A DNA stretch of 64,000 bases from Candidatus Bathyarchaeota archaeon (GCA_005888755.1 VBBQ01000026.1:43746-107745), one strand, 5' to 3'. Shown: positions 16,945 to 26,461, counted from the stretch's first letter. Numbers and translations are program-made. Notes: generated by a model not told the origin, from the sequence alone.

Positions 16945-17853
16945 GTGAAGATTGGGCTGTTGGTCTTCATTGCGAACGACCGTGAAACGTACCAGAGCCG
17001 TTCCTATGATACGATCCGCGCCGTCGCGCAACAGGCCGAGAAGGACGGTTTCGACAGTATCTGGCTACCTGACCATTTCCTCTACCGGAATCCAGGGGAG
17101 CCGACCCGCGGGATCTGGGAGTGCTGGACCATGCTGGCGGCGCTCGCCGAGGCAACACACCGCGTCGAGATCGGCACTCTCGTCACGTGCAATTCCTTCC
17201 GCAATCCCGCGATCCTAGCGAAAATGGCCACCACCGTTGACGAGGTAAGCCATGGCCGCTTGATACTAGGTATCGGGGCCGGATGGAACGAACCGGAGTA
17301 TCAGGCACTCGGATTGCCCTTCGACCATCGGGTAGGCCGCTTAGAGGAAGCCTTGCAGATAATCAAACCGTTACTCCGCGACGGCCACGTCGATTTCTCG
17401 GGACAGTATTATCAAGCGCGAAACTGCGAGATCGCACCCCGCGGCCCGCGGCCCGAAGGACCGCCGCTGATGGTGGGATGCGAACAAAAAAGTCCACGCA
17501 TGCTCAAGCTCACCGCAAAATACGCGGATCTCTGGAACACGGGGTACATGGGCAAGCCGGAAACAATAGCCGAGCCCTTCGCCAAAATCGAAGACGCGTG
17601 CCGCAAAACCGGGCGCGATCCGAAAACGCTTGGAGTCACAGCGTTCATCGGCCTCTGGTTCCCTGACCTCCAAACAAAGAAACCCAAATTCTTCGACAAT
17701 CCACTGACAGGCTCGACGGAGGAGATCGCAGCAGCAATGCGCGGGTACGCAGAACTCAACGTGCAACACATCATGTTTCAGTGCGAGCCTTACGTGCCTC
17801 AAGCGATTCGGCGGCTGACCGAGGCACTCCGACTCTATCGGAGAACGGCTTGA
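16945..17853 (+). CDS. LLM-class (luciferase-like) F420/flavin-dependent oxidoreductase
   Basis: The 302-residue protein is a TIM-barrel of the bacterial luciferase-like family. It has KIGLLVFIAN at the first strand, DGFDSIWLPDHFL (about 36-48), VEIGTLVTCNSFRNPAILAK (about 76-95) and RLILGIGAGWNEPEY (about 109-123), all standard family positions. Archaeal and actinobacterial members mostly use coenzyme F420; the reaction here is unknown. The start is GTG at 16945. The GC-rich codon use differs from the neighbours and suggests transfer (inference). It is monocistronic. Confidence 0.88.
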   Translation: MKIGLLVFIANDRETYQSRSYDTIRAVAQQAEKDGFDSIWLPDHFLYRNPGEPTRGIWECWTMLAALAEATHRVEIGTLVTCNSFRNPAILAKMATTVDEVSHGRLILGIGAGWNEPEYQALGLPFDHRVGRLEEALQIIKPLLRDGHVDFSGQYYQARNCEIAPRGPRPEGPPLMVGCEQKSPRMLKLTAKYADLWNTGYMGKPETIAEPFAKIEDACRKTGRDPKTLGVTAFIGLWFPDLQTKKPKFFDNPLTGSTEEIAAAMRGYAELNVQHIMFQCEPYVPQAIRRLTEALRLYRRTA

Positions 17854-18019
17854 CCCTACGCCATTTCAACGTCTGTGGCGCCATCCCTCATCTTCCTAAT
17901 CTCCATGGTGCTTTCGAAACCTACGCCCTCGGTCTTCCTCCTCGACGCGTCCATTCCAGCAGCTGAGGTCTCAGCGACCTGTCCTCGTGTCGCATGAGTC
18001 AGGATACCCAAGACTTTCG

Positions 18020-18042
18020 CAACTTTGTAAACCCGTAAGTTG
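18020..18042. promoter_or_regulatory. Inverted repeat CAACTT-N11-AAGTTG, candidate operator
   Basis: Two perfect six-base arms flank 11 bases. They end directly before the AT-rich GAAATACTCTTAAG, which is placed like a TATA element some 20-28 nt upstream of ATG 18071. The site is positioned to control the regulator-SDR-QueA-like operon and may be bound by the regulator itself. This is an inference from position. Confidence 0.45.
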
Positions 18043-18070
18043 AAATACTCTTAAGACCAAACATCACGCA

Positions 18071-18742
18071 ATGAGCATTCCACTCCTAGATCCACCGGCA
18101 GGCAACCCAACCTTCGGATCTACCAAGCGCGAAATCCTATTAATTCTCAAACGCGAAGGCCAGTCAGATCTCCAAACTCTCGCCGAACACTTACGAATCT
18201 CAAAAATGGCGGTTCACAAACACGCTCAGGAACTAGAAAAGAGGGGACTGATCGAACGCATACCGGTCCGAGGTACAACAGGCAGGCCCCGCCTCGCCCT
18301 GCGACTCGCCCCCAGCGCAACCTCACTCTTCCCAAGGGCCTACGCGGGAATAACATGCGCCGCCCTCGAATACATCGAGGAGAAGCTTGGACGAAAAGCT
18401 GTTGAAGAAGCTCTCCGTCGCCGACAAGCCGAAACACTCACCACCTACCGCGATCAGGTCAACGCAGAAACCCTCGCCCAACGTGTCCACCAGCTCGCCG
18501 GACTCCGCGATCGCGAAGGATACATGGCCGAAGACCACCAATCAGGCCCCGCAAAGTTCGAGATCCTAGAGCACAATTGTCCGATACTCGCAGTTGCCGA
18601 GAACTACTGGGAGGCATGCACAGTCGAGAACGAACTGTTCCGAAAAGTATTGGATGCGAAAGTTGAGACAACACACCGTGTCGTTGCAGGCGGCAATGTC
18701 TGCCGTTTCCTAGTCACACCGAAACAGAGGACCCCTGGATGA
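18071..18742 (+). CDS. SufR-like winged-helix regulator with a possible Fe-S site
   Basis: The 223-residue protein has an N-terminal winged helix (TKREILLILKREGQSDLQTL then LRISKMAVHKHAQELEKRGL, wing GTTGRPRLALRL). A helical middle and a C-terminal sensing region with three Cys follow: HNCPILAVAENYWEACTV, then VAGGNVCRFLV. The first two are spaced C-x12-C as in SufR; the position of SufR's third Cys is Lys here. In SufR these residues hold an Fe-S cluster that controls DNA binding. It is first in a tightly packed operon, overlapping the SDR by 4 nt, so it probably regulates its own operon. Confidence 0.8.
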   Translation: MSIPLLDPPAGNPTFGSTKREILLILKREGQSDLQTLAEHLRISKMAVHKHAQELEKRGLIERIPVRGTTGRPRLALRLAPSATSLFPRAYAGITCAALEYIEEKLGRKAVEEALRRRQAETLTTYRDQVNAETLAQRVHQLAGLRDREGYMAEDHQSGPAKFEILEHNCPILAVAENYWEACTVENELFRKVLDAKVETTHRVVAGGNVCRFLVTPKQRTPG

Positions 18743-19458
18743 AACGGGTCTCGCTAATCACTGGTGCTGGACGCGGCCTCGGCCGAATACTCGCCACATT
18801 CCTCGCAGGTCAAGGATGCGACATCGTCATAACAGCTCGAACCATCACAGAGCTTCACAACGTTTCTCAATCTCTCGAAAGCCTCGGCACACGAGTCGCC
18901 GCAATTCCTGGTGACATCACAAACCCCGTACACAGGACTCGCTTGCTGCAACAAACGAGAGCCATGGGTGGCCTCAGCCTCCTCGTGAACAACGCCTCTG
19001 ATCTCGGGGAAACCCCACGTCCCGAACTCGCTCGAGCCTCTCTCACGCGATTCCGGACAACACTCGAAACAAACCTAGTCGCCCCACTCGCGCTCATACA
19101 AGAAGCACTCCCTCAACTCGAACAGATGAGGGGACTCGTAGTCAACATCTCCAGCGACGCAAGCCTGGGAGGTTACGAGCGATGGGGAATCTACGGTTCA
19201 ACCAAGGCTGCCCTCGACCTCGCCTCGAAGACTCTTTCAGCAGAACTCAAACCACGCCACATTTCCGTCGTGAGCGTCGACCCCGGTGACATGCGGACCC
19301 GGATGCATCAGGACGCGTTTCCCGGCGAGAACATATCCGACCGCCCCCTCCCAGAAGTAACGCTTCCATTCTGGGCATGGCTCGTCAGCCAAGACCCCGA
19401 ACGCATCACCGGGATGCGCTACCAGGCACAAGGAACACTCTGGGAGATCCCAGCTTGA
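18739..19458 (+). CDS. Short-chain dehydrogenase/reductase
   Basis: The 239-residue classical SDR has the nucleotide motif TGAGRGLG (about residues 8-15), the NNAS motif (about 89), the catalytic Ser in NISSD and YGSTKAALDLASK with Tyr-x-x-x-Lys (about 155-159). Basic residues after the second strand (ITARTI) suggest NADP. It overlaps the regulator upstream (ATGA) and the QueA-like gene downstream, so the three are co-transcribed and probably act in one pathway. The substrate is unknown. Confidence 0.9.
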   Translation: MKRVSLITGAGRGLGRILATFLAGQGCDIVITARTITELHNVSQSLESLGTRVAAIPGDITNPVHRTRLLQQTRAMGGLSLLVNNASDLGETPRPELARASLTRFRTTLETNLVAPLALIQEALPQLEQMRGLVVNISSDASLGGYERWGIYGSTKAALDLASKTLSAELKPRHISVVSVDPGDMRTRMHQDAFPGENISDRPLPEVTLPFWAWLVSQDPERITGMRYQAQGTLWEIPA

Positions 19459-20495
19459 ACCGATCCGAACTCATGTTCGACCGTCCCACCGATCTCTTCG
19501 CCAGCGCACCCCCGGAGATGCGTGGACATGACCGAGATGACATCCGCCTAATGGTCTCGACACCCGACGGCGATATACACTACACGTTCACTGATCTGCC
19601 TGGGCTCCTAGAACCTGGAGACATGCTAGTTGTCAACGAGAGCGCGACCTTGCCCGCAAGCCTCCCAGCCGCAAGCCGTCTAGGCAACATCAGACTCAAC
19701 CTCTCAACACGATTTGCAGACGACCTCTGGCTCGCGGAACCAAGATGGAGTCCATCAAGGCCCGGCCCGCTACCCCTCAAGGAACACGAGATGATTCAGA
19801 TCGGCGAGGCGAAAGCCCTCCTGCTCCAACAGTATCCTGGAATCCCGAGACTCTGGTTCGTCCGCCTAGACACTCCAGCTAGCTGTCTCATGGCCAAGTA
19901 CGGCGAGCCCATTCACTACAATTACGCTCCCGCCTATCCCATGTCAAACTATCAAACCATCTTCTCCCGCTTCCCGGGAAGTGTCGAGATGCCAAGTGCC
20001 GCACGGCCCATCACAGCACATGTCCGCGACATGCTTCGCTCACGTGGCATCGGCATTGTTGGAGTAATCCTTCACACCGGTGTCTCGAGCCTAGAGATTG
20101 AAGATGAAACAGTGGAGCACCAAGCTCTCTACCCAGAGGTCTTCCGGGTCCCCGAAGCAAGCGCAACCGCTGTCAACGCAACGCACGCCCGAGGCGGCCG
20201 CGTCATCGCCGTCGGAACCACAGTCGTCCGTGCTCTCGAAACCGCCTGGACACCAAACGGCCTTCGCGCCATCTCTGGAGCAACCGGCCTCTACATTCAC
20301 CCCGGAAACAGCATCCATGCTATCGATGGACTCCTCACAGGATTGCATGATCCTGTAACGAGCCATCTTGCGATGCTCAGCGCGATCGCGGGCCTCGACC
20401 GGGTCAAGAAAGCATACGGTGAGGCCATCCGGAACCGGTACCTCTGGCATGAATTCGGCGACAGCCATCTACTGTGGCGACAGGACGCAAACTAA
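19455..20495 (+). CDS. QueA-like S-adenosylmethionine:tRNA ribosyltransferase-isomerase homologue, divergent
   Basis: The product resembles bacterial QueA in LEPGDMLVVNESATLPASLP (about 45-64), the NYQTIFSRFPGSVE block, GIVGVILHTGV, GGRVIAVGTTVVRALE and the DGLLTGLHDP tail. QueA makes the cyclopentene ring of queuosine from SAM. Here the signature PTAGLHF loop reads MPSAARPIT and NFH near the end is GLH, so the catalytic loop has changed. Bacterial queuosine is not normally made in archaea, so another reaction is likely. Starts are TTG 19455 (overlapping the SDR stop) or ATG 19473. It is last in the operon with the SufR-like regulator and SDR. Confidence 0.85.
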   Translation: MNRSELMFDRPTDLFASAPPEMRGHDRDDIRLMVSTPDGDIHYTFTDLPGLLEPGDMLVVNESATLPASLPAASRLGNIRLNLSTRFADDLWLAEPRWSPSRPGPLPLKEHEMIQIGEAKALLLQQYPGIPRLWFVRLDTPASCLMAKYGEPIHYNYAPAYPMSNYQTIFSRFPGSVEMPSAARPITAHVRDMLRSRGIGIVGVILHTGVSSLEIEDETVEHQALYPEVFRVPEASATAVNATHARGGRVIAVGTTVVRALETAWTPNGLRAISGATGLYIHPGNSIHAIDGLLTGLHDPVTSHLAMLSAIAGLDRVKKAYGEAIRNRYLWHEFGDSHLLWRQDAN

Positions 20496-20592
20496 GAATT
20501 CTCTTTCTGTAACAATTTTCTCGTTTTTCATCTTTCCAGTGTTCCCTCGCGCCAATCTGAAAAGGAGCGGAAAACGTTCACAAGCCATCTTT

Positions 20593-21228
20593 CTAGCGGA
20601 GCCGTTTGTCTTGTTCCTCCTCTAGAGAGGAGACTCGGACGTCATAGAGGAACTCGCGCAGCTCGTCTTCATGTTTCGGATCATCGGGTAGAGGCGACTC
20701 CTTCAGCGCTAAGTCTAGTTCATCGATGAATTTCGGGATATCCTTCGGCGAGGTCCCAGTTATGGGCCGATATTCGATGACGCCTTCGCGCAGTAGTTTG
20801 CAGCCCATTATGATTGTTCGTGCAATCGTGTTGCATCGTTTTGCGCTGTCGTCGCGTTCGCTGACGATATACTTTTCATAATTGTGCTCAGCAAGACCCT
20901 TTATGCTATGATAGGCTCTCTTACTGTAGTTCATCGCTGCAAGGCGGTGCAGCTCCGATAGACGGGACCAGTCTTTGACGACTATCGGACTCATGACTCC
21001 ACTCAGATAGTTCCAGTTGTTCCTCAAAACTTGATTTACTATGCGACCAAGCTCGTGATACTGTCTATCAGTTGGGCCGGAGTATTCAACCCTAGATTGA
21101 TCGTCAAACTCGCCGCGAAGGATCGACTTGGTTGGAGCGAGGACTGCAACGAAAAGGTCCAGGTCTGATCCTGGATGATTCATCTGCCACATGTGCGATC
21201 CTACGTTCGTTACGAATAGTTCCTTCAT
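20593..21228 (-). CDS. Nucleotidyltransferase (Pol-beta fold)
   Basis: The 211-residue protein has GSHMWQMNHPGSDLDLFVAV at about residues 10-29, the G-S...D-x-D site of minimal nucleotidyltransferases. A helical C-terminal half follows (YSKRAYHSIKGLAEHNYEKY). YcgL/DNA-polymerase-beta-like enzymes of this class transfer nucleotides to proteins or small molecules; some are antitoxin or toxin partners. No partner gene is adjacent. It converges with the QueA-like gene. Confidence 0.75.
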   Translation of the reverse strand: MKELFVTNVGSHMWQMNHPGSDLDLFVAVLAPTKSILRGEFDDQSRVEYSGPTDRQYHELGRIVNQVLRNNWNYLSGVMSPIVVKDWSRLSELHRLAAMNYSKRAYHSIKGLAEHNYEKYIVSERDDSAKRCNTIARTIIMGCKLLREGVIEYRPITGTSPKDIPKFIDELDLALKESPLPDDPKHEDELREFLYDVRVSSLEEEQDKRLR

Positions 21229-21260
21229 CTGGCTGGCACCAAAACAGGTAGGTAAATTAG

Positions 21261-22115
21261 GTATTTGAGAAGTTTTTCGACGGTGGGGAACAACTCATAA
21301 GCCAACCGAAACTCCCGCCGACCTTCGCGCCAGAAAATCGTCTCGAAGAACTGCTCGTTTCATTTGGTAAGAAGGGTCCAGCGGATTCACAGTTCTACAG
21401 AGAGTTCCTGAATTCAGACGTGGTCACCCTCGGGAGGCTCGATTCTGGGTCGATGCTCAAGGAGGGTTTTCAACGGCTCGAAGCCACAACGAAGTTTACC
21501 ATGAGATTACTCGCGTTCAAGGGTGAGCCTGTTGTGGCTATCTATTCCTCAATCAAACGAATGACCGATGTGATTCCCGAAGAGTACTATCGAGAGACGG
21601 GATACATCCAACTCAACTGCAAGATGTTGCTACAGACTGTAGTGTCCTGGGAAAGAAACACGAAACTCGCCTGAATCCTGGACATATGCTCGTCAAGACG
21701 TTCTCGCCTGAGGAGGTGAAAGCTCTCTTGGACGGAAGCATCTTGAAACAAATCGAAGAAGATTGGATTTCAGCCAGTCCAACAAATATTCCCCTTCCGA
21801 AAGGCTCACAGGTGCTGGTGGGTCGGCCAAAGGTAACTCCAACAGGACTAATGGATAAGCTGGCGAACTGCTTTCAATCCAAAGGAGATGTGGAACAAGC
21901 ATGGGTTGGACAGATTTTCGTCCAGTCGTCGGGACAGCCTAGTGATATGTCTCAAGCTTTCGAAAAACTCTCGAAGAACATTTCAGCAGGTCTTGTTCAA
22001 CCTCGGACCGACAATCCACTCAGTTCTCGGTGAGAAGGAACTCCTTGACATTCTTGACGCCACGGGGAAGGCTGAGGCGTGGATAAACCGCCTCATTCCG
22101 TTCTTCCCGCGGTGA
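21261..22115 (+). pseudogene. SseB-family protein split by two frameshifts
   Basis: Frame one (open from 21261, no ATG) encodes an SseB N-terminal domain: RLEELLVSFGKKGPADSQFY...VVTLGRLDS...GEPVVAIYSS. It stops at 21674. The next frame supplies LNPGHMLVKTFSPEEVKALL and the SseB C-terminal domain (VLVGRPKVTPTGLMDKLANC...QAWVGQIFVQS). A second shift near 21950-22000 moves the last part (ELLDILDATGKAEAWI) to the frame ending at 22115. The protein would be about 280 residues if intact. SseB is a bacterial protein of poorly known role. Two shifts in one gene argue for a pseudogene over a single read error. Confidence 0.75.
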
Positions 22116-22139
22116 TTGCTACCGGCAGGAATCCCTATT

Positions 22140-22425
22140 GCTGACTATTTTCTAAGCATTCTTTTTTCTAGTGACCTCCCCGGGGACTTCGATTTTCCCC
22201 ATCCACACTGTTCGCGGCCAGAGATAACGGACATGAAATCGCCGATTTTCGGCCCTGATTCAGGATCTGAACAGGCCTACTTCTAAAGTGGGATAATCCG
22301 CGCTGTAAACGCGAATAATTCCCGGCCGACCCAAGCCCAGACCATGCCCGGATTAGCCTGTCTCGCCCATTATCACCGCTAGACACGAAATGTTCCAGGA
22401 AAAATAGGGGGTATTAGCGACCGAG
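22140..22425 (+). repeat. Intergenic repeat family, copy R2
   Basis: A T-rich head and C/G-run (CCTCCCCGGGGACTT) lead to the core AAATCGCCGATTTTCGG with CCCTGATT at 22237-22260. The distal block TAGCCTGTCTCGCC...AAATGTTCCAGG with AAAAATAGGGGG ends near 22423. Its distal block matches copy R7 (51005-51208, opposite strand) almost base for base over about 90 nt. It sits between the end of the sseB relic and the end of the convergent phosphoesterase gene. Confidence 0.75.
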
Positions 22426-22498
22426 CTTCCCGTCGCGTGAGTGGACAGTCCGTACTTGCCACCGAGACTAAGCTGACGTGGATGTGCGATGGATTCTT

Positions 22499-25400
22499 CT
22501 ATGGTTTCCAGCCAATTGCTCTGAACTGCGACGTGCCAGTGGGAAAAGTCGTGAGTTTCGTTAGTGTTCCGTTGTTGTAGGTCAGTATGGTGCCGCTTCC
22601 GCCCGCGATGTAAGCTGTGCCTGATGGGGACCAGCTGATACCGTAGAGCCAGCTCGAAGTTATAGTCGGAAGCATGGTCAATGTTGACCCGTTGTAAGTG
22701 AGCACCATTCCGTTGTCACCGGCCAAAAGTGCGAGGGTGCCTGTTGGGTTGAAGGAGATCGCCCGGATAGCGGCGTTGGGTGAGATGATGCTCGTGTTGA
22801 TCGTGGCAACCTGTGTCCCATCGAACTGTAACAGCGTCCGGTTGAGCCCGCCTATCAAAGCGTACGCGCTATTCGGATTCCACGCCGCCGCGTCCAAGTC
22901 GAACGTTGTGCCGGTCGCGAACGAGCGGACTGTTGTCCCATCATATGTCAACGCCAACCCGACCTTGCCTATCAAGAGCGCATAACTACCGCTCGGATTC
23001 CAGCTGATCGAAAGAATGGTTGATGACGTGTTAGGAATTGTCGTGACCGTGACGCCATCGTACTTGAACAGGATACCCGACGTGCCACCTACCAGCGCAA
23101 AGGACCCGTCAGGCTTCCAGGAAACAGTCCAGAAATTGAACCCGGTCGAGATACCGGTTGACACAGTCGTAAGCGATGTTCCATCGTACTTCAGAAGAAC
23201 CGCAAAGTCTCCCGATATCAGCGCGTAGGACCCGTCAGGCTTCCAAGCAACCGACCGCAAGGCAGTCGTTACCGGCTGGCCAATCAGCGTCAGCGTGCCA
23301 TTCGGGTAAAGCCTGGAAACCTTTCCGTCGTTGGTGACGACAAGAGCATAGGCCGATTGCGGAGACGCACCGACAACCGTTACAGTTTCGCTACCGCTAC
23401 TGCCAAGGTGCGACGAATCTCCTGCATAGCTAGAGGTTATCGTGTGGAACCCGGTTATACTAGGCGTGTAGCTGACCGAGCAACTCGCAACACCAACGGT
23501 CCCTGAAGCTGTCAGTGAGCAGCTGGGCTGGGAGAATACGCCTGTCGAGTTCGAAGCGAAACTGACAGAACCGCTAGGAGTAACACTGCCTCCACTTGAG
23601 GAGTCGGTGATCGTAGCCGAACAATTGGAGGTCTGGTTTACAACAACCGGGCTAGTGCATACGACCACGCTTGAAGTAGTACGCTGATTGATCATCACGT
23701 TCGCTCCGGCGCTGGTGCTCGCACTGTGAGCAGTGTCGCCGCCGTATCCGCCTGCGATTGTAGCAGTGCCTGATGCTGTTGCGGTGAAGGTAACAGAACA
23801 ACTGCCCGAAACTAGAGCGCAGGTCGCGGAGCTGAAAGATCCCGGAGCTCCGGTCTCTGTGAAATTGATGCTACCCGACGGAGTGATCGTTGTTCCCGGT
23901 GACGTGTCAGAGACTGTCACAGTACAAGATGAAGCCTGGTTTACAAAAACTGGACTCGAACAGACCAAAGCTGTAGAAGTCGTCCGTGGGTCTACCGTGA
24001 TACTTGCGGCCGCGCTAGTGCTCCCGCCATGCGACGAGTCGCCACCATACGTGCCAGTAACTAACGCATTGCCACTTGCAGCCGGAGTAAACGTGACCGA
24101 GCAGCTACCTGATGATAGAGAGCAAGAGGTCGAGCTGAACGAACCAGCAGGACCTGTCTCAGTGAACCTGACTATTCCCGTTGGAGTAGTTGAGCTGGCG
24201 TTAGTGTCTGTCACCGTCGCCGTGCACAATGATCCCTGGTTGACCAGAACTGGGCTGGCGCAGGTAACTGCCGTTGTTGTGTTATGAAGTGGCACAGTGG
24301 TCACAGTTACGCTGAACGCTGGACTCGTGCTAGCAGCATGAGCAGAGTCACCGCCGTACGCACCGGTGATCAGGGCGGAACCTGCTGCAGTAGGAGTGAA
24401 AATAACCGAGCAACTACCAGACACTAGAGTGCATGTAGTCGAGCTGAAAGAGCCGGCAGGACCAGTCTCGGCAAATGTGACAGTACCCGTCGGGGTGGTT
24501 GGGGAGATCGTCGATGTGTCACTCACCGTCGCGGTGCAAGTGGAAGCCTGGTTCACGATCACAGAGGAAGGAGAGCAATTAACAACGGTTGCAGTCGTGT
24601 GCTGGCCCACGTGAACCTGGACAACGACCAAGTGCAGTAGCGAGCCACTGGTCGCCTTGATCGTCACGTTGTAAACGCCTGAGGCCTGGTTAGACGGTAC
24701 CTGAACGGAGAGAACTGAACTCTTCGTCCCGTTTACGGTGAGACTTGGATTGTTCGGGTTCAGAGTCGCTTTAGGTCCAGCAGGGCTCACGGATACCGTG
24801 GTGGATATTCCTCCTTGGAATGTGTAGAGGCTCTGGAACAGGATCTGGGAGGTCCCCGAGGATCCTGGGGAGATATTCAAGGTAACAGGGTTGGCCGTCA
24901 TGTTAAAGTCCGGCACTCGCACTGTCACATTCAACGCGTGGACCAGAGACCCGCTGGTCCCTGTCACGGTCGCAATGTAGATCCCGGTTGGCACCGTCTT
25001 GCTCGCAACGATTTTTAGATTGTCGTTGACCGTTTGGCCGACGTTCAACGTCACGGACGGGTTTTGCATCGAGACAGCCAATCCTTGGGGAGAGACAAAG
25101 GCCGTTAGAGCGACTGTTCCCTTGAATCCTCCAAGGCCTGTGACAGCAATCGCGGACTGGCTGTTCTGGCCCCGCTGAACCGTCAGAAGGTACGGCTTAG
25201 CAACGAGTTTGAAGTCGAACGTCGACACCGTGATACTGTTCGAGACAGAAGCGGTGTGACCCGCAGAATCACTTGTCGTCAGGGTAACGGCATAGGATCC
25301 GCCTGCCGAATAGACATGAGTCACCGGGTTTCCTGTTGCCGAGCTTCCGTCTCCGAAAGTCCAGTTGAACATGTAGGGAGAAGAGCCTCCCGACGCCGTG

Positions 25401-26461
25401 CCAGTGAAAGTTACACTCTGGCCGGGAACGGGGGAAGACGGACTGAATGCAAAGCTGGTGGAGAGTGGATTGGTGGTGAAGAATTCGGCCATAGGAGTAG
25501 CTGAGGCGTCGTTAGTTGCCAAGCTAGCGAGGTTCCAGTTGACTTCTACAGTCTTTGTGAACGAGTAGTGGTTGTAGAGGTTACTCGTGACAAAACTAGT
25601 CTTTGTCCCTGGTCCTGCCCAAACTGCATAGACGCAGTCCTCAGAACTACCATTGAGGGGGCAGTACCCATTGCCCTCGTCGAAGACGAGGAACAGTGCA
25701 GAGCGTTGTGTTGTGAAGGTCCGGCTGTTGAGAATATTCGGCACGAGACCGCTGAGATAGTTGTCTCCTAACGGGATCGAGGTGGCACAGATGCCGGTGA
25801 CGCCGTGCATGTTGTTGCAATTATTCGGGGTGAGCCACATGAAATTCGGCGCCGCCGCCGAATTCAAGTCGTTAATCAATACACAATCTGTGACAGAGCA
25901 AGTTGTCGGGTTTGCCATGACGAGATTAGAACATCGGGCCGGATTACTTGTGATGTCGGTGAAGAAGACGAAGGGGTTGTGTTCTGGAGTATATGGCTCA
26001 TTGTAGCCAGTGTCGCAACCGCTTGAAGGTGCCTGGTTCTCCATGTAGCCTTTCCAGGTTAATCCTGCGGCTTCAAACCGGTCCACCAAGTTCGCGTTTG
26101 CTGATGCTTGGCAGGGGTAGGCGACACAGCCGTTGATGTCTCCTCCGAGAGTGGCTATGTAGTCAGCCTGGCTGAAGTGGGAAACTCCGAGATACTGGGA
26201 ACCTATCCCGTAGCTGTTGGCGAGGCCGGCAGCGTAGGGGTCTCCGTTTGTGCTCAAGCATGGCGGTGGACTCCGAGCGCAGATGTTGTTGATGCCATGG
26301 TCCTCCATCATAATGATCACGACATGATCGAAGTAGGTTCCGCTGGAAGGTGAAGCAGACACGGGTCTTATGCCCCCACCAACCATTGCTGTGCCTAGAA
26401 CCGAGAGGAATAAACCAGCCAGAAGGATCGCAGCCTTTCCTATGTGAATGCGATTGTTCAT
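22499..26461 (-). CDS. Very large secreted phosphoesterase with PKD, Ig-like and seven-bladed propeller domains
   Basis: The product is 1320 residues. It has a signal peptide (about 1-36), then a PF04185-type phosphoesterase/acid-phosphatase domain (about 42-330) starting HVVIIMMEDHGINNI with DEGNG near its end. A PKD domain follows (NWTFGDGSSATG, about 340-412), two Ig-like domains (about 413-617), and four near-identical Ig-like repeats of about 100 residues, each with CxxxVxVNQxSxC and YGGDSxH. A C-terminal propeller of seven about 40-residue blades (SWKPDGSYAL pattern) ends at WKP. It should be a surface or extracellular enzyme that releases phosphate from lipid or nucleotide esters and binds other molecules through its repeats. 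It is monocistronic. Confidence 0.85.
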   Translation of the reverse strand: MNNRIHIGKAAILLAGLFLSVLGTAMVGGGIRPVSASPSSGTYFDHVVIIMMEDHGINNICARSPPPCLSTNGDPYAAGLANSYGIGSQYLGVSHFSQADYIATLGGDINGCVAYPCQASANANLVDRFEAAGLTWKGYMENQAPSSGCDTGYNEPYTPEHNPFVFFTDITSNPARCSNLVMANPTTCSVTDCVLINDLNSAAAPNFMWLTPNNCNNMHGVTGICATSIPLGDNYLSGLVPNILNSRTFTTQRSALFLVFDEGNGYCPLNGSSEDCVYAVWAGPGTKTSFVTSNLYNHYSFTKTVEVNWNLASLATNDASATPMAEFFTTNPLSTSFAFSPSSPVPGQSVTFTGTASGGSSPYMFNWTFGDGSSATGNPVTHVYSAGGSYAVTLTTSDSAGHTASVSNSITVSTFDFKLVAKPYLLTVQRGQNSQSAIAVTGLGGFKGTVALTAFVSPQGLAVSMQNPSVTLNVGQTVNDNLKIVASKTVPTGIYIATVTGTSGSLVHALNVTVRVPDFNMTANPVTLNISPGSSGTSQILFQSLYTFQGGISTTVSVSPAGPKATLNPNNPSLTVNGTKSSVLSVQVPSNQASGVYNVTIKATSGSLLHLVVVQVHVGQHTTATVVNCSPSSVIVNQASTCTATVSDTSTISPTTPTGTVTFAETGPAGSFSSTTCTLVSGSCSVIFTPTAAGSALITGAYGGDSAHAASTSPAFSVTVTTVPLHNTTTAVTCASPVLVNQGSLCTATVTDTNASSTTPTGIVRFTETGPAGSFSSTSCSLSSGSCSVTFTPAASGNALVTGTYGGDSSHGGSTSAAASITVDPRTTSTALVCSSPVFVNQASSCTVTVSDTSPGTTITPSGSINFTETGAPGSFSSATCALVSGSCSVTFTATASGTATIAGGYGGDTAHSASTSAGANVMINQRTTSSVVVCTSPVVVNQTSNCSATITDSSSGGSVTPSGSVSFASNSTGVFSQPSCSLTASGTVGVASCSVSYTPSITGFHTITSSYAGDSSHLGSSGSETVTVVGASPQSAYALVVTNDGKVSRLYPNGTLTLIGQPVTTALRSVAWKPDGSYALISGDFAVLLKYDGTSLTTVSTGISTGFNFWTVSWKPDGSFALVGGTSGILFKYDGVTVTTIPNTSSTILSISWNPSGSYALLIGKVGLALTYDGTTVRSFATGTTFDLDAAAWNPNSAYALIGGLNRTLLQFDGTQVATINTSIISPNAAIRAISFNPTGTLALLAGDNGMVLTYNGSTLTMLPTITSSWLYGISWSPSGTAYIAGGSGTILTYNNGTLTKLTTFPTGTSQFRAIGWKP

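Noticed and set aside
19377-19472. Upstream extension of the QueA-like frame to 19377
   Set aside because: Lies inside the SDR gene; the family starts at MFDRPTDLF, so TTG 19455 or ATG 19473 is the start.
23733-24287. 184-aa Val/Pro-rich plus-strand frame
   Set aside because: Antisense of the Ig-like repeats in the phosphoesterase; regular composition comes from the repeats.
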